From Epiperipatus broadwayi (Eukaryota > Onychophora > Udeonychophora > Euonychophora > Peripatidae), in assembly GCA_028023455.1 (NCBI GenBank), contig JAQFVV010012404.1, forward strand, positions 14,247,000 through 14,310,999: a stretch of 64,000 nucleotides of DNA, written 5' to 3'. The position numbers and the translations under genes were made by a program. The notes beneath the pieces were generated by a model that saw nothing but the letters and a program-made list of their open reading frames with translations, made no database searches and was not told where the DNA came from. Positions 36,346 to 48,300 of this stretch are shown here, piece by piece; within the stretch, counting starts at the first letter, position 1, and every line of letters begins with the position of its first letter.

Positions 36346-37194
36346 ATAACTGTGTCCTATCTCTCACTGAGAGGAAAAGAGAAATCAAACACCCATCTGA
36401 CATTATTTTACTTAATATATATATATAATTCATATTTCAAACAATGTATTCATCAATTTTTTTACAGATTTGGCAGGTATCTGACAGCTAACAGAATGAA
36501 TTCTGAGATAGATACAGAATGCTGCCTAAACACCAAGAGGAATACTTCAAATTAGGCACTATAAGATACCACAACATTTGATATTAAATAAATATGCAAA
36601 AATCTTTGCAAAATCCTGCTTACTTCTTTAAGGCTTAGGGGCTAGAAAATACAAAATTATGTGATGCTCCTTTAAGTCTTAGGGCCTGGAAAATATAGAA
36701 CTGTGCCTTGCTCTTTTTCTTGGAGACTTAAAGGCTGGGTATCATGGCAGACTATGTTAACTGCACCATGATAAACAACAGGAAATCAGAAAATGGGTTG
36801 AGCAATGCCTAGGATAGAACACTCTTCAGAGTTTTATGAAAACATTTCATTTTCAAACCAATTACCCTCCATCCATCATCAAAACTGAAAGTTCAACTAT
36901 AAAACCTCACAATCTCCAAAATCTTAGATTTCTATTCAACTCTAAATATGAACTTTTTAAATATACATTAACCATTATTTTCTAACTTATAATCATCCAT
37001 ATTCTTGTCATACATTTCACAGTAATATTATTCTGCATAAAATGCATAATTTTTTTTCTTAGATGTGGTTATATTTCAGATCAAATTATGTAAAAATTTT
37101 GTTGTAATGGCCACCAGTACTTGATCATCATTGGCTCACAGGTGGGTAGCCATTTGTAACAGTACAATGGCTGGGTAAGCATGAGATGATGAAA
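36346..37194. other. Spacer between the two copies of repeat C
   Basis: Contains a short tandem repeat at about 36622-36715 (two units of about 47 bp, each with an aggcttaggggctagaaaat-like core). A frame at 36322-36555 includes a possible splice acceptor (tttttttacag) but no recognisable protein. Confidence 0.55.
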
Positions 37195-39500
37195 AAACCA
37201 TCGTAACCAATTCAATATATTTAATCAAATATAAAAGGAATGATAATGAATATAATGAATGATAGAGGGCATGAGAGATCATCAAAAACATAAATTCATC
37301 AGCACTACACAATTGTTCATCATTATGAATAATAAACAATGAAAATAAATCAACAGCTAATCTTGTGACTGGATTTGAAATGGATCCACTATAGACCAAG
37401 CTAATTATTTAGCCCACACCAAACTTAGGGCAGCAATACAACATAATACTTTGGAAGAACATAATAAAAGTTCTATTCCATCAAAATATAACAATAATTC
37501 AAATAATGCTGGGATACTAAAACATATTGATCATCATCAATGCTGGCCAACTGTAAACTTAATTTTTAATAAATACTAAACTAAATAAAATCTAGTGTGT
37601 GAACTTTAAAGGATATTCCCTTACTTCAGTACAGGATTAGAGAAGTAATGAAATCATCATCCTAGTGTGAATGTTCATAACACTAAACATACGCCCCTTT
37701 TATATAACAGACCATTATGCATGAATCCAGTTCAGTGAGCAAAAGCTTTGTAACTGTTACTGTGAACAAGAGATATAATACAGACCTATAACATTCTAAA
37801 ACTATTTTAGGATTAAGTAAATTTACTGGAATAACTTTAACAATGAAATATAAATTTATTAATTAGAAACAATAAAATGAAATTAAGATCTGCTGAGTAT
37901 ACTATAAATATAAATTTGGCATTTTGATTTTGATCAATACAAAAAAAATAAGCCATCATATTGTGATTTACAAATATCTCAATGGGTTTATCTGTATATC
38001 AGCACACATATGTGCCTGTATAATAAATTATACATCAGAAATAATTCAAATCATTTTTAATTATACTTAAATGATTAACATGTATGTGGGTCTATAGTCA
38101 AATGTGTAGGCACACTGATGTTTGTATATATTTTAATTTATCAAAATAATAAACTTATTAAAAATATATTTTTCACAACACACAATTTCATGTTGAATAT
38201 ATACATAAAATTCACAGGCATGTATGTATGTGTATATTATCTTCTTACTAATCTAAGTTATTACCTCACTATAAAATGTTTTTCTCTTTAGAAAAAAAAA
38301 TCTTACTTTTTTGACAATCCTTCATAAAAGATTTTTTTAGGTTACTCAATTAATTATAAACATCTTTAAAAATATTTTTTGTTTTTCAATATAGAAATAT
38401 TTTTAGAGTTTACTTTTTTTAAAAATTTCAAAATAAAATCATCATTTTCAATAAAGAACATTTCTGAGTTTTCTTTTTAATAAATAAAACTGGAAACAAT
38501 CACTTGTTGTTGTTTTTTTTTCATTATTCTAGCTTTATTTTTAGTTAAAAAAAGTTATTTACTTTTAAAAGTTTGTAATTTAAAGATTTTAACTGTCATT
38601 TTCAAGTAATTATTTAAAATAATATTGCTTTCAATATGTATAGCATATTCTACTTGCTCACCAGCTGTACTTTATATATATATGATGCAGCACCTTCTTT
38701 GCATATAGATAAAACAGTATATGTATAAACTAATTCTTCAACAAGCTGATGAAATCTCTTGGTAAATTGATTTCTTCTAAAACAATAGACTGGCTTACTA
38801 TCTTTATCAGAAGATATAATCCAGTAATGACCTCTCTTCACACTCTATGCCATCTAATACACACACATTTATGATCTATAAAATTACATAAAAGCTGGAT
38901 TTTGTTTCCATATGAATTCAAACTCTATAATTGTTGTACTAGCAGCAGCTGGATCCACTACCTCTTGCTTTCAGTTATAATTTTGTAATTATATCTATGT
39001 ATAACTGTTATAATCTATCAGCTAATGTTTTTAACCTTTTATAATCCTGGTGGAATTTTAAAAAACACAATAATTAAATGTAACTTTTCTTTATATCTTA
39101 ATTGAAAAAAGTTAATGACTCTTTTCAACTCACCTTAATTCTTTCAAAAACAACGTTGTAGGATTTTTATCAAAATATGTTATACAAGCTTTAATTTAAA
39201 AACTGTCTTAATCTTATTAAAATAGATAGTGGAATTTTATAATTACCAATATATCTATTGTAACATAAAAACATACTTCTTTAATTTCAAAATCAGAATT
39301 AATAAAATTTTAATTAAACCTTTTTAAATGTTTAATTTATAATAATTTTTTAAATTCAAAATTTTTTAATCCTTAACTGCTATTCCAGTGTAATATAAAA
39401 AATATCTACAAAAATATTTTGTTTGTGTTTATTTCTACTTTTCCTTTCAACTTTATTTATATGTGTACACACACTATATGCCATGAGACATGTAACCATC
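37195..39500 (+). repeat. Large direct repeat C, copy 2
   Basis: Partner of 34245-36345. It carries about 265 bp (about 38540-38807) that copy 1 lacks. In copy 1 agctttatttt is joined directly to gagatataatcca near 35670. The extra segment contains a 63-codon minus-strand frame. Confidence 0.8.
38650..38841 (-). other. 63-codon reading frame of unknown nature in the copy-2-specific segment
   Basis: The frame begins MKRGHYWIISSDKDSKP and continues FRRNQFTKRFHQLVEELVYT, ending near a CTGGTGAGCAAG that would fit a splice donor. The mixed, charged composition is unlike the low-complexity chance frames around it, so a captured exon is possible. I do not recognise the protein, and a frame of this length can also arise by chance. 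Confidence 0.25.
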
Positions 39501-39529
39501 TCAATATTTAATTATTACATCAATATCAT

Positions 39530-40300
39530 CATTTTCAACCATTATTAATCCATTGCAAGATGAAAAGCTCTCCAAGTTTAATCCAGTTTATCCAATTTTT
39601 AGCATCACTTCTCTATAGCACAAGAGAAAACTTTCTTATTTTATCTCTAGCAATATGATCATCCCAGCTCCAATTAGACTTAATTCTTTCACTGATGTTA
39701 GTGGTAATCATTTATTTTCTCACCCATGTGTCTCAGATTCACAATAAGAAATGGTAACATACATCTATTCAAAAATCTTCTTTTATCTAGAAAGGCATAT
39801 TTTCTTTTATTAATAAGATATTAATATTAAAAGTACTTCATCCCAGTTTAATTCTATGATTAATTTCTTCCATTATGCTTCCATCTGTATTAATAATATA
39901 TTTGTCATTAATAACTTCTTCCAATTCATGATCTTCATTTTTTAAAAGAAAAACTCTTTAATCTTTTTTAGTATTAATTTTTAATGTTACTTTCAATTAA
40001 TAATAACTTTTGGAATATTTTTTGAAGAACTGAGACATTAAACAGAGCAAAACTCTCCATACAGTATTGCCATCTGTGCTAAACAGAGTAATCAATGGAT
40101 GCCAGAAGGCTTGTGCATAAAATCCCTATCTAATGCCTACTCATCCAATATCATGAAATGCTTAATGGTTTAACTGAGACATTATTTGTAATAACAACTA
40201 TATCATCAAAATCTAAATGATTTACTTAATTTCTCTTTTTACTTTCCTAGCTTCCCATTTTAAACACAAATACTTATTATAAAACTGGTAAAACTAGGTT
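39530..40300 (-). mobile_element. RTE-type LINE fragment, RT catalytic block to C-terminus
   Basis: On the minus strand HLDFDDIVVITNN (about 40185-40225) replaces the usual L-FADDIVLI catalytic block with one codon missing. Further on come KNEDHELEEVINDKYI, EINHRIKLG (usual EI-RRI-LGWAAF) and NWSWDDHIARDKIRK (usual W-W-GHIARM). This order is the palm-to-C-terminus of RTE-type reverse transcriptases. Stops and frameshifts abound. It could be from the same family as the endonuclease fragment at 1-776. Confidence 0.7.
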
Positions 40301-41331
40301 TGGAAAAATGGAATCATTAGTATCACTATGTAATCTAATCACTATTACTACATGTTGATAATTATCTTTCAGAATATGAAATATCCTGGGTCTATATCTT
40401 GATTATATGTGTATTAAAAAATATACAAAAAAAAACATAAAACCATGTATATTAAAAATATAGAAAAAAATTAATATTTATAATATATAAATTAATAATT
40501 AAGAACTAAATTAAGATTTAATGTCTTGTGAAATTATATGACTTTTATAACAATATTATGGGGTATAAATTTTCATTTTCCATAATATTTTATTAAAACT
40601 ATAAGGTATGTCTTGTTTATCAGCCATGTTAACATAATCAATAAAAGTTAAAATTGATCCTAGAGAATGTCCACATATTATTTATGAAATTAAACACCAG
40701 GAAACAAATAATTTTTATATTTACTAGTTTGAATGAAGGACAACATACATATAATTCAGATAAATTAGATCTTACTTTATAAATAGTACTTTTAGAATAT
40801 GAAATGTTTGACTATGTTTTTAAAAAAGTATAGTTCATTTGTACTGATCATAATGATAGTGCCCTACATGAATCGATTCTAGTGCTCACAGGTCTGGAGC
40901 TCCAACTTCTTATGAACTCCTGAGAAATAAAGCCATAATAATAAACAAAACATTAAAAGGCATAGTTCATTAATAATATAAAATTAGTAATAAACCGAGA
41001 ATATAATAGTGTTCAGTTGAGTGCATTTTAAAACAAGTACACTTATTCATAAAATTTATTTTTTTAAAAAAAAAAAAAAAGATGATTGATTTTAAAAGTG
41101 CTCAACATCAAAACACATTAAGGTTATATTCAATGTTAGCAATTTTTTTTCCATGTATAAAGAAATATTAGTGTAACCCTTAATTTAATATATATATAAT
41201 TGAATCTCTGCTATTAATCCATTAATATAAATAATGTAAAAGGCATTATAACCAGATTTTATATAATTTAATCATTATTTTAATATAGCTAATATTCTTT
41301 TGATGCATTAACATCCTAAATTATGATTCTG

Positions 41332-41333
<2 letters not shown>
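40301..41333. other. AT-rich spacer
   Basis: Poly(A) near 41067-41081. Nothing recognisable. Confidence 0.5.

Positions 41334-41362
<29 letters not shown>
41334..41362. repeat. (TA)n tract, left flank of the 467-bp array
   Basis: Uninterrupted TA dinucleotides directly visible. A matching tract bounds the right side of the array. Confidence 0.9.
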
Positions 41363-41366
<4 letters not shown>

Positions 41367-42874
41367 ATACTAAACTTAATGTAATTAGAAGAGACTTGAA
41401 CTCAGACTTTTATGATTCCTACAGCTATGTACTCTATTTTATACAATTGATACACATGACCACATACATGTGAAAAAGATAAATTATCTCCAATATGCAT
41501 ATTTTATGCTAAAACAGCACTCACCAGTTTGTCTAGATCACCATCTTCTACACATATATACAATCAGTACTCAGTTCATATTAAGATAGTGAATCTTCAA
41601 AATTTAATGGACAAGTTTCAATCTTCACCATTCTCCAACTCTTCAGTTATCCATATCACTGAAATTCTATTGATGAAACACTCAAAACCTTTGTCGTTAC
41701 CAATATTATTGTCATACCCCTGTTGAGTTTTAAAACACTCTGACTCCTCACATATAGAACATTAATATCTCCATTTAAACACAGAAGACCCACTGATGAA
41801 TGCTGGTTCAGCATGCAATACATATATTGGAGATCATTTACCATTTTCACATTTATGTGATCACGTGTATCAATTGTATAAGATAGAGCGCATAGTTGTA
41901 GGGAGCTTGGAAGTCTGAGTTAAAGTCCCTTAAGTTTAGTATAGACAATATACTTATATTTGAATATTACATATTCAGCATGCATTCTGCCCATCTCTCT
42001 TCTATTTATTTAAATGGACATATTAAAATCCTATATATGAGGGGTCAGAGTGATTAAGAAATCAGCATGGCTCTGACAATAATATTGGCATCACCAAGGG
42101 ATTTGAGTGTGTCATCATCAAATTTTCAATGATCTGGATAGCTGAAACATTGGAGGGAAAAGAAGATTGAAACTTGTCCTTTAAAGTTTGAAAATTTGCT
42201 ATCTTAATATAAATTGAGCACTGTTTTTATGTATGTGTGCGAGATCAGTGTACCAAAAGATGAGGTCTGGTTTAGCTTGAAGTACATATATTGGAGATCA
42301 TTTATCTCTTTCACATGTATGTGGTCATGTATATCAATTGAATAAGATAGAGAGCATGTCTGTAGGGAGCTTTAAAGTCTGAGTTCAAGTTCCTTCTAAT
42401 TACATTGTTTAATATAGACAATATACTTATATTTGAATATTACATATTGTGCATGTACTTTGCCTATTCCTTTTCTGTGCATTTAAATGGATATATTAAA
42501 GTCCTACATGTGAGGAGTCAGACTAATTTAAACATTAACATGGGTATAACAATCACATTGCCACCAACAAGGGCTTTGAGTGTTCCATCATAAAATTTTT
42601 AATGACATGGATGGTAGAAAAATTGGAGTATGGAGAAGATTGAAGCATATCCATTAAAGATTGAAAATTTTCTATTTGAATATAAACTGAGCACTAATTG
42701 TATATATGTGTGGGAAATGGTGATCTGGACCAACTGATGAATGCTTGTTCAGTATGAAATACCTACATTGGAGATTATTTATATTTGTTCAAATGGTCAT
42801 GTGTATCAGTTGTATAAAATAGATTGCATTGCTGTAAGGAACTTGAAAATCTGAATTCAGGTCCCTTCTAAATA
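41363..42874. repeat. 467-bp-period repeat array with one inverted unit
   Basis: The marker tacatatattggagatcatt occurs at about 41818 and 42285, and a diverged form (tacctacattggagattatt) near 42752, giving a period of 466-467 bp in direct orientation. Left of 41785 the same unit is present in reverse complement (for example gacttgaactcagac, caattgatacacatgaccac, tgactcctcacatat), so the array starts with a head-to-head inverted pair. Each unit has a segment like gtctgagttcaagtcc that resembles a tRNA B box, preceded by tatgtggtcatg, so a tRNA-derived origin is possible but unproven. Frames in the units are not conserved. Confidence 0.8.
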
Positions 42875-42879
42875 TTTAA

Positions 42880-42906
<27 letters not shown>
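42875..42906. repeat. (TA)n tract, right flank of the 467-bp array
   Basis: Uninterrupted TA dinucleotides, directly visible, mirroring the tract at 41334-41362. Confidence 0.9.
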
Positions 42907-42911
<5 letters not shown>

Positions 42912-44360
42912 AAAATAAATGTATAAAATAATTGTTTTACCAAATATTACTTAACAAATAGCATCTTATATTCAGGTGCCAAATCTGTAATGGAATAAAA
43001 ATGTAATTTTAATTATCATCAAGCCTCATGAATTGGGCAAGCCAAATCTATAATGGAATAAAAATGTAAATTATCAACTATTATTAGGTAAATAATCTAT
43101 CATATTTGTACATTAATTTTTTTTATAACTATGAAATACTTATATAATTCAACTAGATTTTCTGATACTCTAATTGAGATATCAAATTGTAACATAAAAT
43201 ATTTATAAACTAATGATTAAATTATGAAAAGACAAATAATGTTGTGTGCCTATTTTTTAGTTTAGAATAAATAAATATAGTAACTTAGCTAATTAGTATT
43301 TATTAAGATACTATCTTAACTTTTTTAATTATTTATTCATTGTAATCAATAAAATATAAATGAGAAAACTACGAAAATAATATGATAAATTATTAAAATA
43401 TGTAAATGTTTATTTAATATTTTAGTTAGCTGAATATTTAATATACAAATAGAATCCTATAGAAACTCTTTAAATTGATATTAAACTATAATGTGATCAA
43501 TAAACTATAAATAATTAAGAGATTTAAATTTAATTAATAAAATCAAATTTATTATCATAAAAAATATAATATATATAAATAATAATGTATAAATTAATAA
43601 ATGAATGAAATATGTTTAATTAGAATATTGGATTATGAGTTAATAATCAGTAGTATAAAAGCATGTGTTATCTAAGTTTTTTATTTATGTATCTATCAAA
43701 TGATGTGAAGAATAATATACTAATAAACGAGAAAAAATATTTTATTTTTATAAGCAATAATAAATAATGGGTATTGTTTTAGTTTGTTTCTTAATTTTTT
43801 TACAATCATAAATGTAAATGACTGATTTAAATACAAAATTATATTTCCATGAAAATATATGAATTATATATAAACTGTCCTAAATTAAATTCACTGATAC
43901 TTAAGTTTAAATCTATTGATTTTCAAATATATATAAATAATGAAACAAACCAACATACTTTAAAATTTTATATAAAAATTAAAATATTAAAAAAGATATT
44001 CGAATTTTGTTTTAAGATTATCTAATTTTTTTGGTTAGTTTATATTTATGGAATATAGATAAACACATTTATTCTATAATATATATATATATAATGAAAC
44101 ATATGATATGATTAACTTCGTTGGATATTTCTTTAACTTATTATTTAGTTAAAACATATTTCTTAATACATAATAAACATAACAATAAAAAATATACCTT
44201 AAGAAATTATAGTTCATAAGTCCTCTATATATAATATGAAGATCTTTTAAATAAATATTATATTTGATGTCTATAGATATTCCACTGATATCATTCAAAT
44301 ACAGAATTTTATACATTTAAATAAAATAAGCATTTTTAAATAACATATTGATATTTCCTA
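42907..44360. other. Very AT-rich spacer
   Basis: A short direct repeat (a nnaaatctgtaatggaataa-type block at 42983 and 43045) is the only structure I can support. Confidence 0.5.
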
Positions 44361-44927
44361 TATATATAAAAGACATATTTTGCAGGTTCATCTGTGTTAA
44401 AAAATTTTAATTATTGATATTCCGACATTTTGACTTGGTCACACAAGTCATCCACTGGGTGGTAAAAGTAGAAAGACGGTTGTAGAGGTGCTACAATCAC
44501 TGATTTGAATAAACATTAAAGTTCTACCAATAGCAAAAATGTTAAATTTAGGAATGTTTTTTTAAAAATCTTTCCAAATAGGAGGAAGTTTACATGTATC
44601 ATCTCACTTATTGATACAATCTGGAAAAATTAGAGAAGCCATTGAGATACTTCAAAGACCAGATTGTATCAATAAATGAGATGATACATGCAAACTTTCT
44701 CCTATTTGGAAAGATTTTTTTTAAAAAAATTCTTAAATTTAACATTTTTGCTATTGGTGGAACTTTAACATTTATTCCAATCAGTGATTGTAGCACTTCT
44801 ACAACCGTCTTTCTACCTTTTACTACCCAGTGGATGACTTGTGTGACCAAGTCGAAACATCGGAATATCAATAATTAAAATTTTTTACACAGATGAACCC
44901 CCAAAATATGTCTTTTATATATGCAAC
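44361..44927. repeat. 567-bp long inverted repeat (foldback)
   Basis: Two arms of roughly 265 bp, starting tataaaagacatattttg on the left and ending with its complement near 44920, pair almost continuously around a loop of about 30 bp near 44632-44660. Only scattered mismatches and small indels separate the arms. Each arm contains gacttggtcacacaagtc next to a GTCGAAACATCGG-type segment (on the complementary strand). This resembles the stem-loop plus CGAAAC found in Penelope-like termini and hammerhead-like repeats, but no full core is present. Reading frames on both strands (44608-44878) are a by-product of the palindrome. It may be an inverted pair of element termini or a foldback transposon. 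Confidence 0.85.
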
Positions 44928-45154
44928 CCGGGAAAATCTTCGTTTCAACATATATATATTAGCAGTATATAATTCTTTGATAAACTTAATCCATAATGCA
45001 TTTTAATTTGTATCCTTTTAGTTATTTTATGGCAAATATATATATTGTATTTTTATTTTTATATTGGATTATTTACATCATCTAATATGTTTATTGAATG
45101 TCTTTAGAAAAATTCTCTTTATTTAATTTTCCAAATACATTCAACTGTTAGTAA

Positions 45155-45232
45155 TAGCACAGCAAACAGGTTAGTATATGCACAACATTTTGAGAAGTAT
45201 TACTCTCCCCTTTTCATCAGGTGCTGCTGGTC
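45155..45232 (-). ncRNA. Hammerhead-ribozyme-like motif, left arm
   Basis: The minus strand reads cacCTGATGAaaa, a stem candidate (ggggag...cttctc), then caAAAtg where GAAA is expected, then tgcatatactaacctgttt. The CTGATGA core is intact but the GAAA core is mutated. The right-arm copy has the reverse situation. Penelope-like elements are known to carry hammerhead motifs in their terminal repeats. This copy should be inactive. Confidence 0.4.
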
Positions 45233-45328
45233 TGACCAGTGATAGTACTAGCATGGGATTCAAACAAAATTTTAAGGTAATGCTCTAACCAAATCAGCCA
45301 CCCTGCCAATGGCAACAGTCTCTAATAA

Positions 45329-45342
45329 TTTCATATATTTAT
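45329..45342. repeat. 14-bp target-site duplication, LINE 3' side
   Basis: TTTCATATATTTAT, identical to 48766-48779. Together they bracket the LINE exactly at the point where the Penelope-like terminus is interrupted. Confidence 0.85.
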
Positions 45343-48300
45343 TTATAAATAATTTTATTGAAAACCCATATGTAATAATGATACAATTGTAAATCAAAAA
45401 TAATAGTTATCCATGTTAGTCAGGCAACCAAATGTTCTGATGTGGTTACTGGTGTTGTTAATCCAGCTTAATCAGGCTCCACGTGTTGTCAAATAAAAAT
45501 CTGGAAGAGATTATTCTGTCCTTATGGCGAAATTCCTTTAGCTTGGAAATGAATGTGTCTTCAGGCTTGGGATGAGAAAAGGTAAACTTGTTGTGACATC
45601 TGGCCATCCAGATGGCATAAGTGAGAAAGGATGAGAGTCTTGTGGTGACATAATCCCTGGACAGGAAGCAGCATTTAATATTTAAGATTTTATTCAGGGA
45701 AATGTGGCAGTGGTAAGTAATGAAAGTTCTGATTTTGTCATATGCTGGGAAATCATTTATCATATGATCAAAGGTTTCACAGGTTCTATGGCAGTTGTGA
45801 CACATAGGATCTATATTCTTGAGAAATCTCCTGTAGTGCAGGAACCAGTTTTTCTGGAGTGAATTCAGGTTGATTTTTACGAGAAAGTCCAGGAACCTTG
45901 GCTCTAGCTTGAGATGCTTGAAAAACCTGGTGACCACATGATTGTTACCACCAAGGTAAGGAATGGTAGAGTTTTGTGTGGGAAATAGCAGGCCATGTGC
46001 ATCCCAAATGGAGATTTTTTGTCTGAATACTAGGGTAGAGTGGCCATTGCAAGCAAAAAGGTAGTCAAGTATCTGATTTAGCCAGCTTATCTTTGAAGGT
46101 GGAGGTCTGTCTGATGGAATGACTGGTTGTTCCGCTACAATCTGGGGAAATTTCTTTTGTAGGATGTGGATCAGAGAGTGGCACTTTTGGTAATATATAG
46201 AAAACATTGCATGCAACGACATACCATTATTTTTACTATGTCGCTGCATGCATTCAATTCCTATGGCTGCTGTTTTACCATTCCACAACAGCCGTGCACA
46301 GATTTGGTTATGGGTAGATAGTAGCTAATCTTTGCCATTATCTTGATATTGAGGAGAGAAATTTGCAGTGATAAATAAACCTTGGCAAGGTTTTTAACTG
46401 TGTTGGTGGTGGCTTCAATGATGGAATTCTGTATTTGTATCGACATGGCTTGCGGTGACTTGTATATGGAAAACCCCAAAAAGTTTTGGAGGTCTGCTGA
46501 GAAAGGTGATGATATCTTCTCACTAGTGTTGATTTTCCAGGCCGATGACTTGTTGAGGTTGAAGGAAAGTTTGGAGGATTCGGAAAATTTTTTGATTATT
46601 TGTATGAGAGGTTTTAGATATTTTTGGGAGGGTAAGGTGACAAGAACATCATCCATGTAGGCAAATGCTTTACAGTGTTTCTTCAGCTGGGGTATATAGA
46701 TTCCTGGAAGTTCTGCCTCAATCTGTTTAAGAAGGGGGTTTAAGTAGAGTATAAATAGGAGACCGCTAAGTGGAGATCCTTGGGGTATGGATTTTGAAGG
46801 AATAAAACCATCTGTAAAGAAACCATTCAGGGACATGTGGACCAATCTGTTGTTTAGTAGATTGTCCAATATCTGAATGATTTGAGTAGGAATGTCTAGT
46901 GCTGAGAGGCAATTGAGCAGGATGTTGACATCTACTGAATCAAATGCTTCAGAGATGTCTAGCTGAACGGCAATGGGTTTGTATAGATTCTTGGATCTGA
47001 TATGATCACAGAGAATTTTTACCTCCCTGATTGCAGAGAGTGTGGATGAGCCCTTCTTTGTGAATTGCAACTGGGATATGTTGTCCAGAATAACATCTTG
47101 TATTTTCTCCTTGATCACACCTTCAATGACCTTTAACAGAATTGGGGTCATGGAGATTGGTCTTATGCTAGATAGAGCAGATGCGTCCCGGTTTTTCTTA
47201 AGAAAGGGGACCATCGCTATGGGATAAAGTTTGGGGATGATTTTTTTGCTGTTTGCAAGTTGGTCAATTAGTTTTAATACTATGGGAGCTGTGAAATTCT
47301 CAAGGTGTGTAAGTATGAACTTTGGAATGCCATGTAGTCCTGGATGGTCATTGGACGGTAGGGCGGCCAAGCGGTTCTTGATGTTTGATATTGTTATTCC
47401 ATGTTCATTGTTTTGTGATGTCTCATGCCACTGATTTGTGGGGTAGGTAACAGAGTTTGATAGGTGGTTTTTGAAATATGACTCTATTTGAATAAGCATT
47501 TGGTTACTGGAAATATGGCTACCACCTATGAGGAGGGACAAAGGAGTTTTTTGTTTCTTCCTTGCCCCCAGAGCCCATCTGAGATAGTCACGTGTCCAGC
47601 AGTGTTGGCCAGGTAAGTATAACCTAGCATTCTTTGTTGCTATTATTTCAGCAATCGCAGCTTGTTTCTGCTTGTACTGTGTTTTAAGTAATAGGAGGTT
47701 GTCTATAGTACCATCACTTGAGAAATATTTAATCCTATGGTGAAGCAAATCAAGCTCATTCATAAGGGTTGTTGAGCCTTTATGTTTTTTGGCATGCTGT
47801 ATGATTATGGTTTGGAGGATGCCTGTGAAGGTGAACCAGGCTTCCTCAGGATTTATGTTAAGAATGTCAATTTTTTCAAAGAGTATTTAGGCATCTGAGA
47901 AGACAGCTTCCATGGCAGCAGCTTTAGTTATAATTCTGATTGTTTTATTGTAGTCTATGGGAGTGTAAAAGTCCAGATCTAGAGAGGCTATCAGGGCAAG
48001 ATGGTCTGAGAAGGGAATGGGTTGAAGCTTGGCTTCCAAACCATAGTGCAGCTCTGAGATGTAAAACATTAGGTCAATCAGTGTTCTAGATCTCTTTGTA
48101 TAGAATGAGTATGCATCCGCAGGGAAGAAACCTCTGCCATTTATGAAACCCCTGGCTAAGAGATGGAGGTATTTTCATGTGAACACATCATATTGCAGAT
48201 TGAAGTCCCCCAAGAGGATTGTAGGGCCTGTGTTGTTTGCAGTGATGAGATTTATGGTATGTATTATTCTAGAATAAGTCAATGGGTTGTTCTGGCAGTC

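Larger units (their letters stand above)
45040..45342 (-). mobile_element. Distal part of the Penelope-like element terminus (left arm), cut off by a LINE
   Basis: On the minus strand this continues, beyond the LINE insertion, the inverted terminus begun at 48780-48977. Its partner is the plus-strand segment at about 50900-51250. Shared blocks include gagcattaccttaaaa, catgctantactntcactg, tgcatatactaacctgttt, tgctattacta, gttgaatgtatttgga and ccaatataaaaat. The arm contains a tRNA-like module missing part of its middle (B box gtttgaatccc) and a hammerhead-like stretch beginning CTGATGA at 45220-45214. Confidence 0.75.

Noticed and set aside
36322-36555. 77-codon frame with tttttttacag acceptor-like site
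   Set aside because: The translation is unremarkable and T-rich tracts ending in AG are frequent here.
41363-42874. CRISPR-like array
   Set aside because: The period is 467 bp, units are diverged, one is inverted, and there is no short-repeat/unique-spacer structure. The genome is animal-like.
44608-44878. Opposing reading frames of 87 and 78 codons
   Set aside because: They mirror each other because the region is a palindrome, and neither resembles a protein.
46382-47434. Several plus-strand frames of 60-92 codons
   Set aside because: Antisense shadows of the well-preserved LINE reverse transcriptase.
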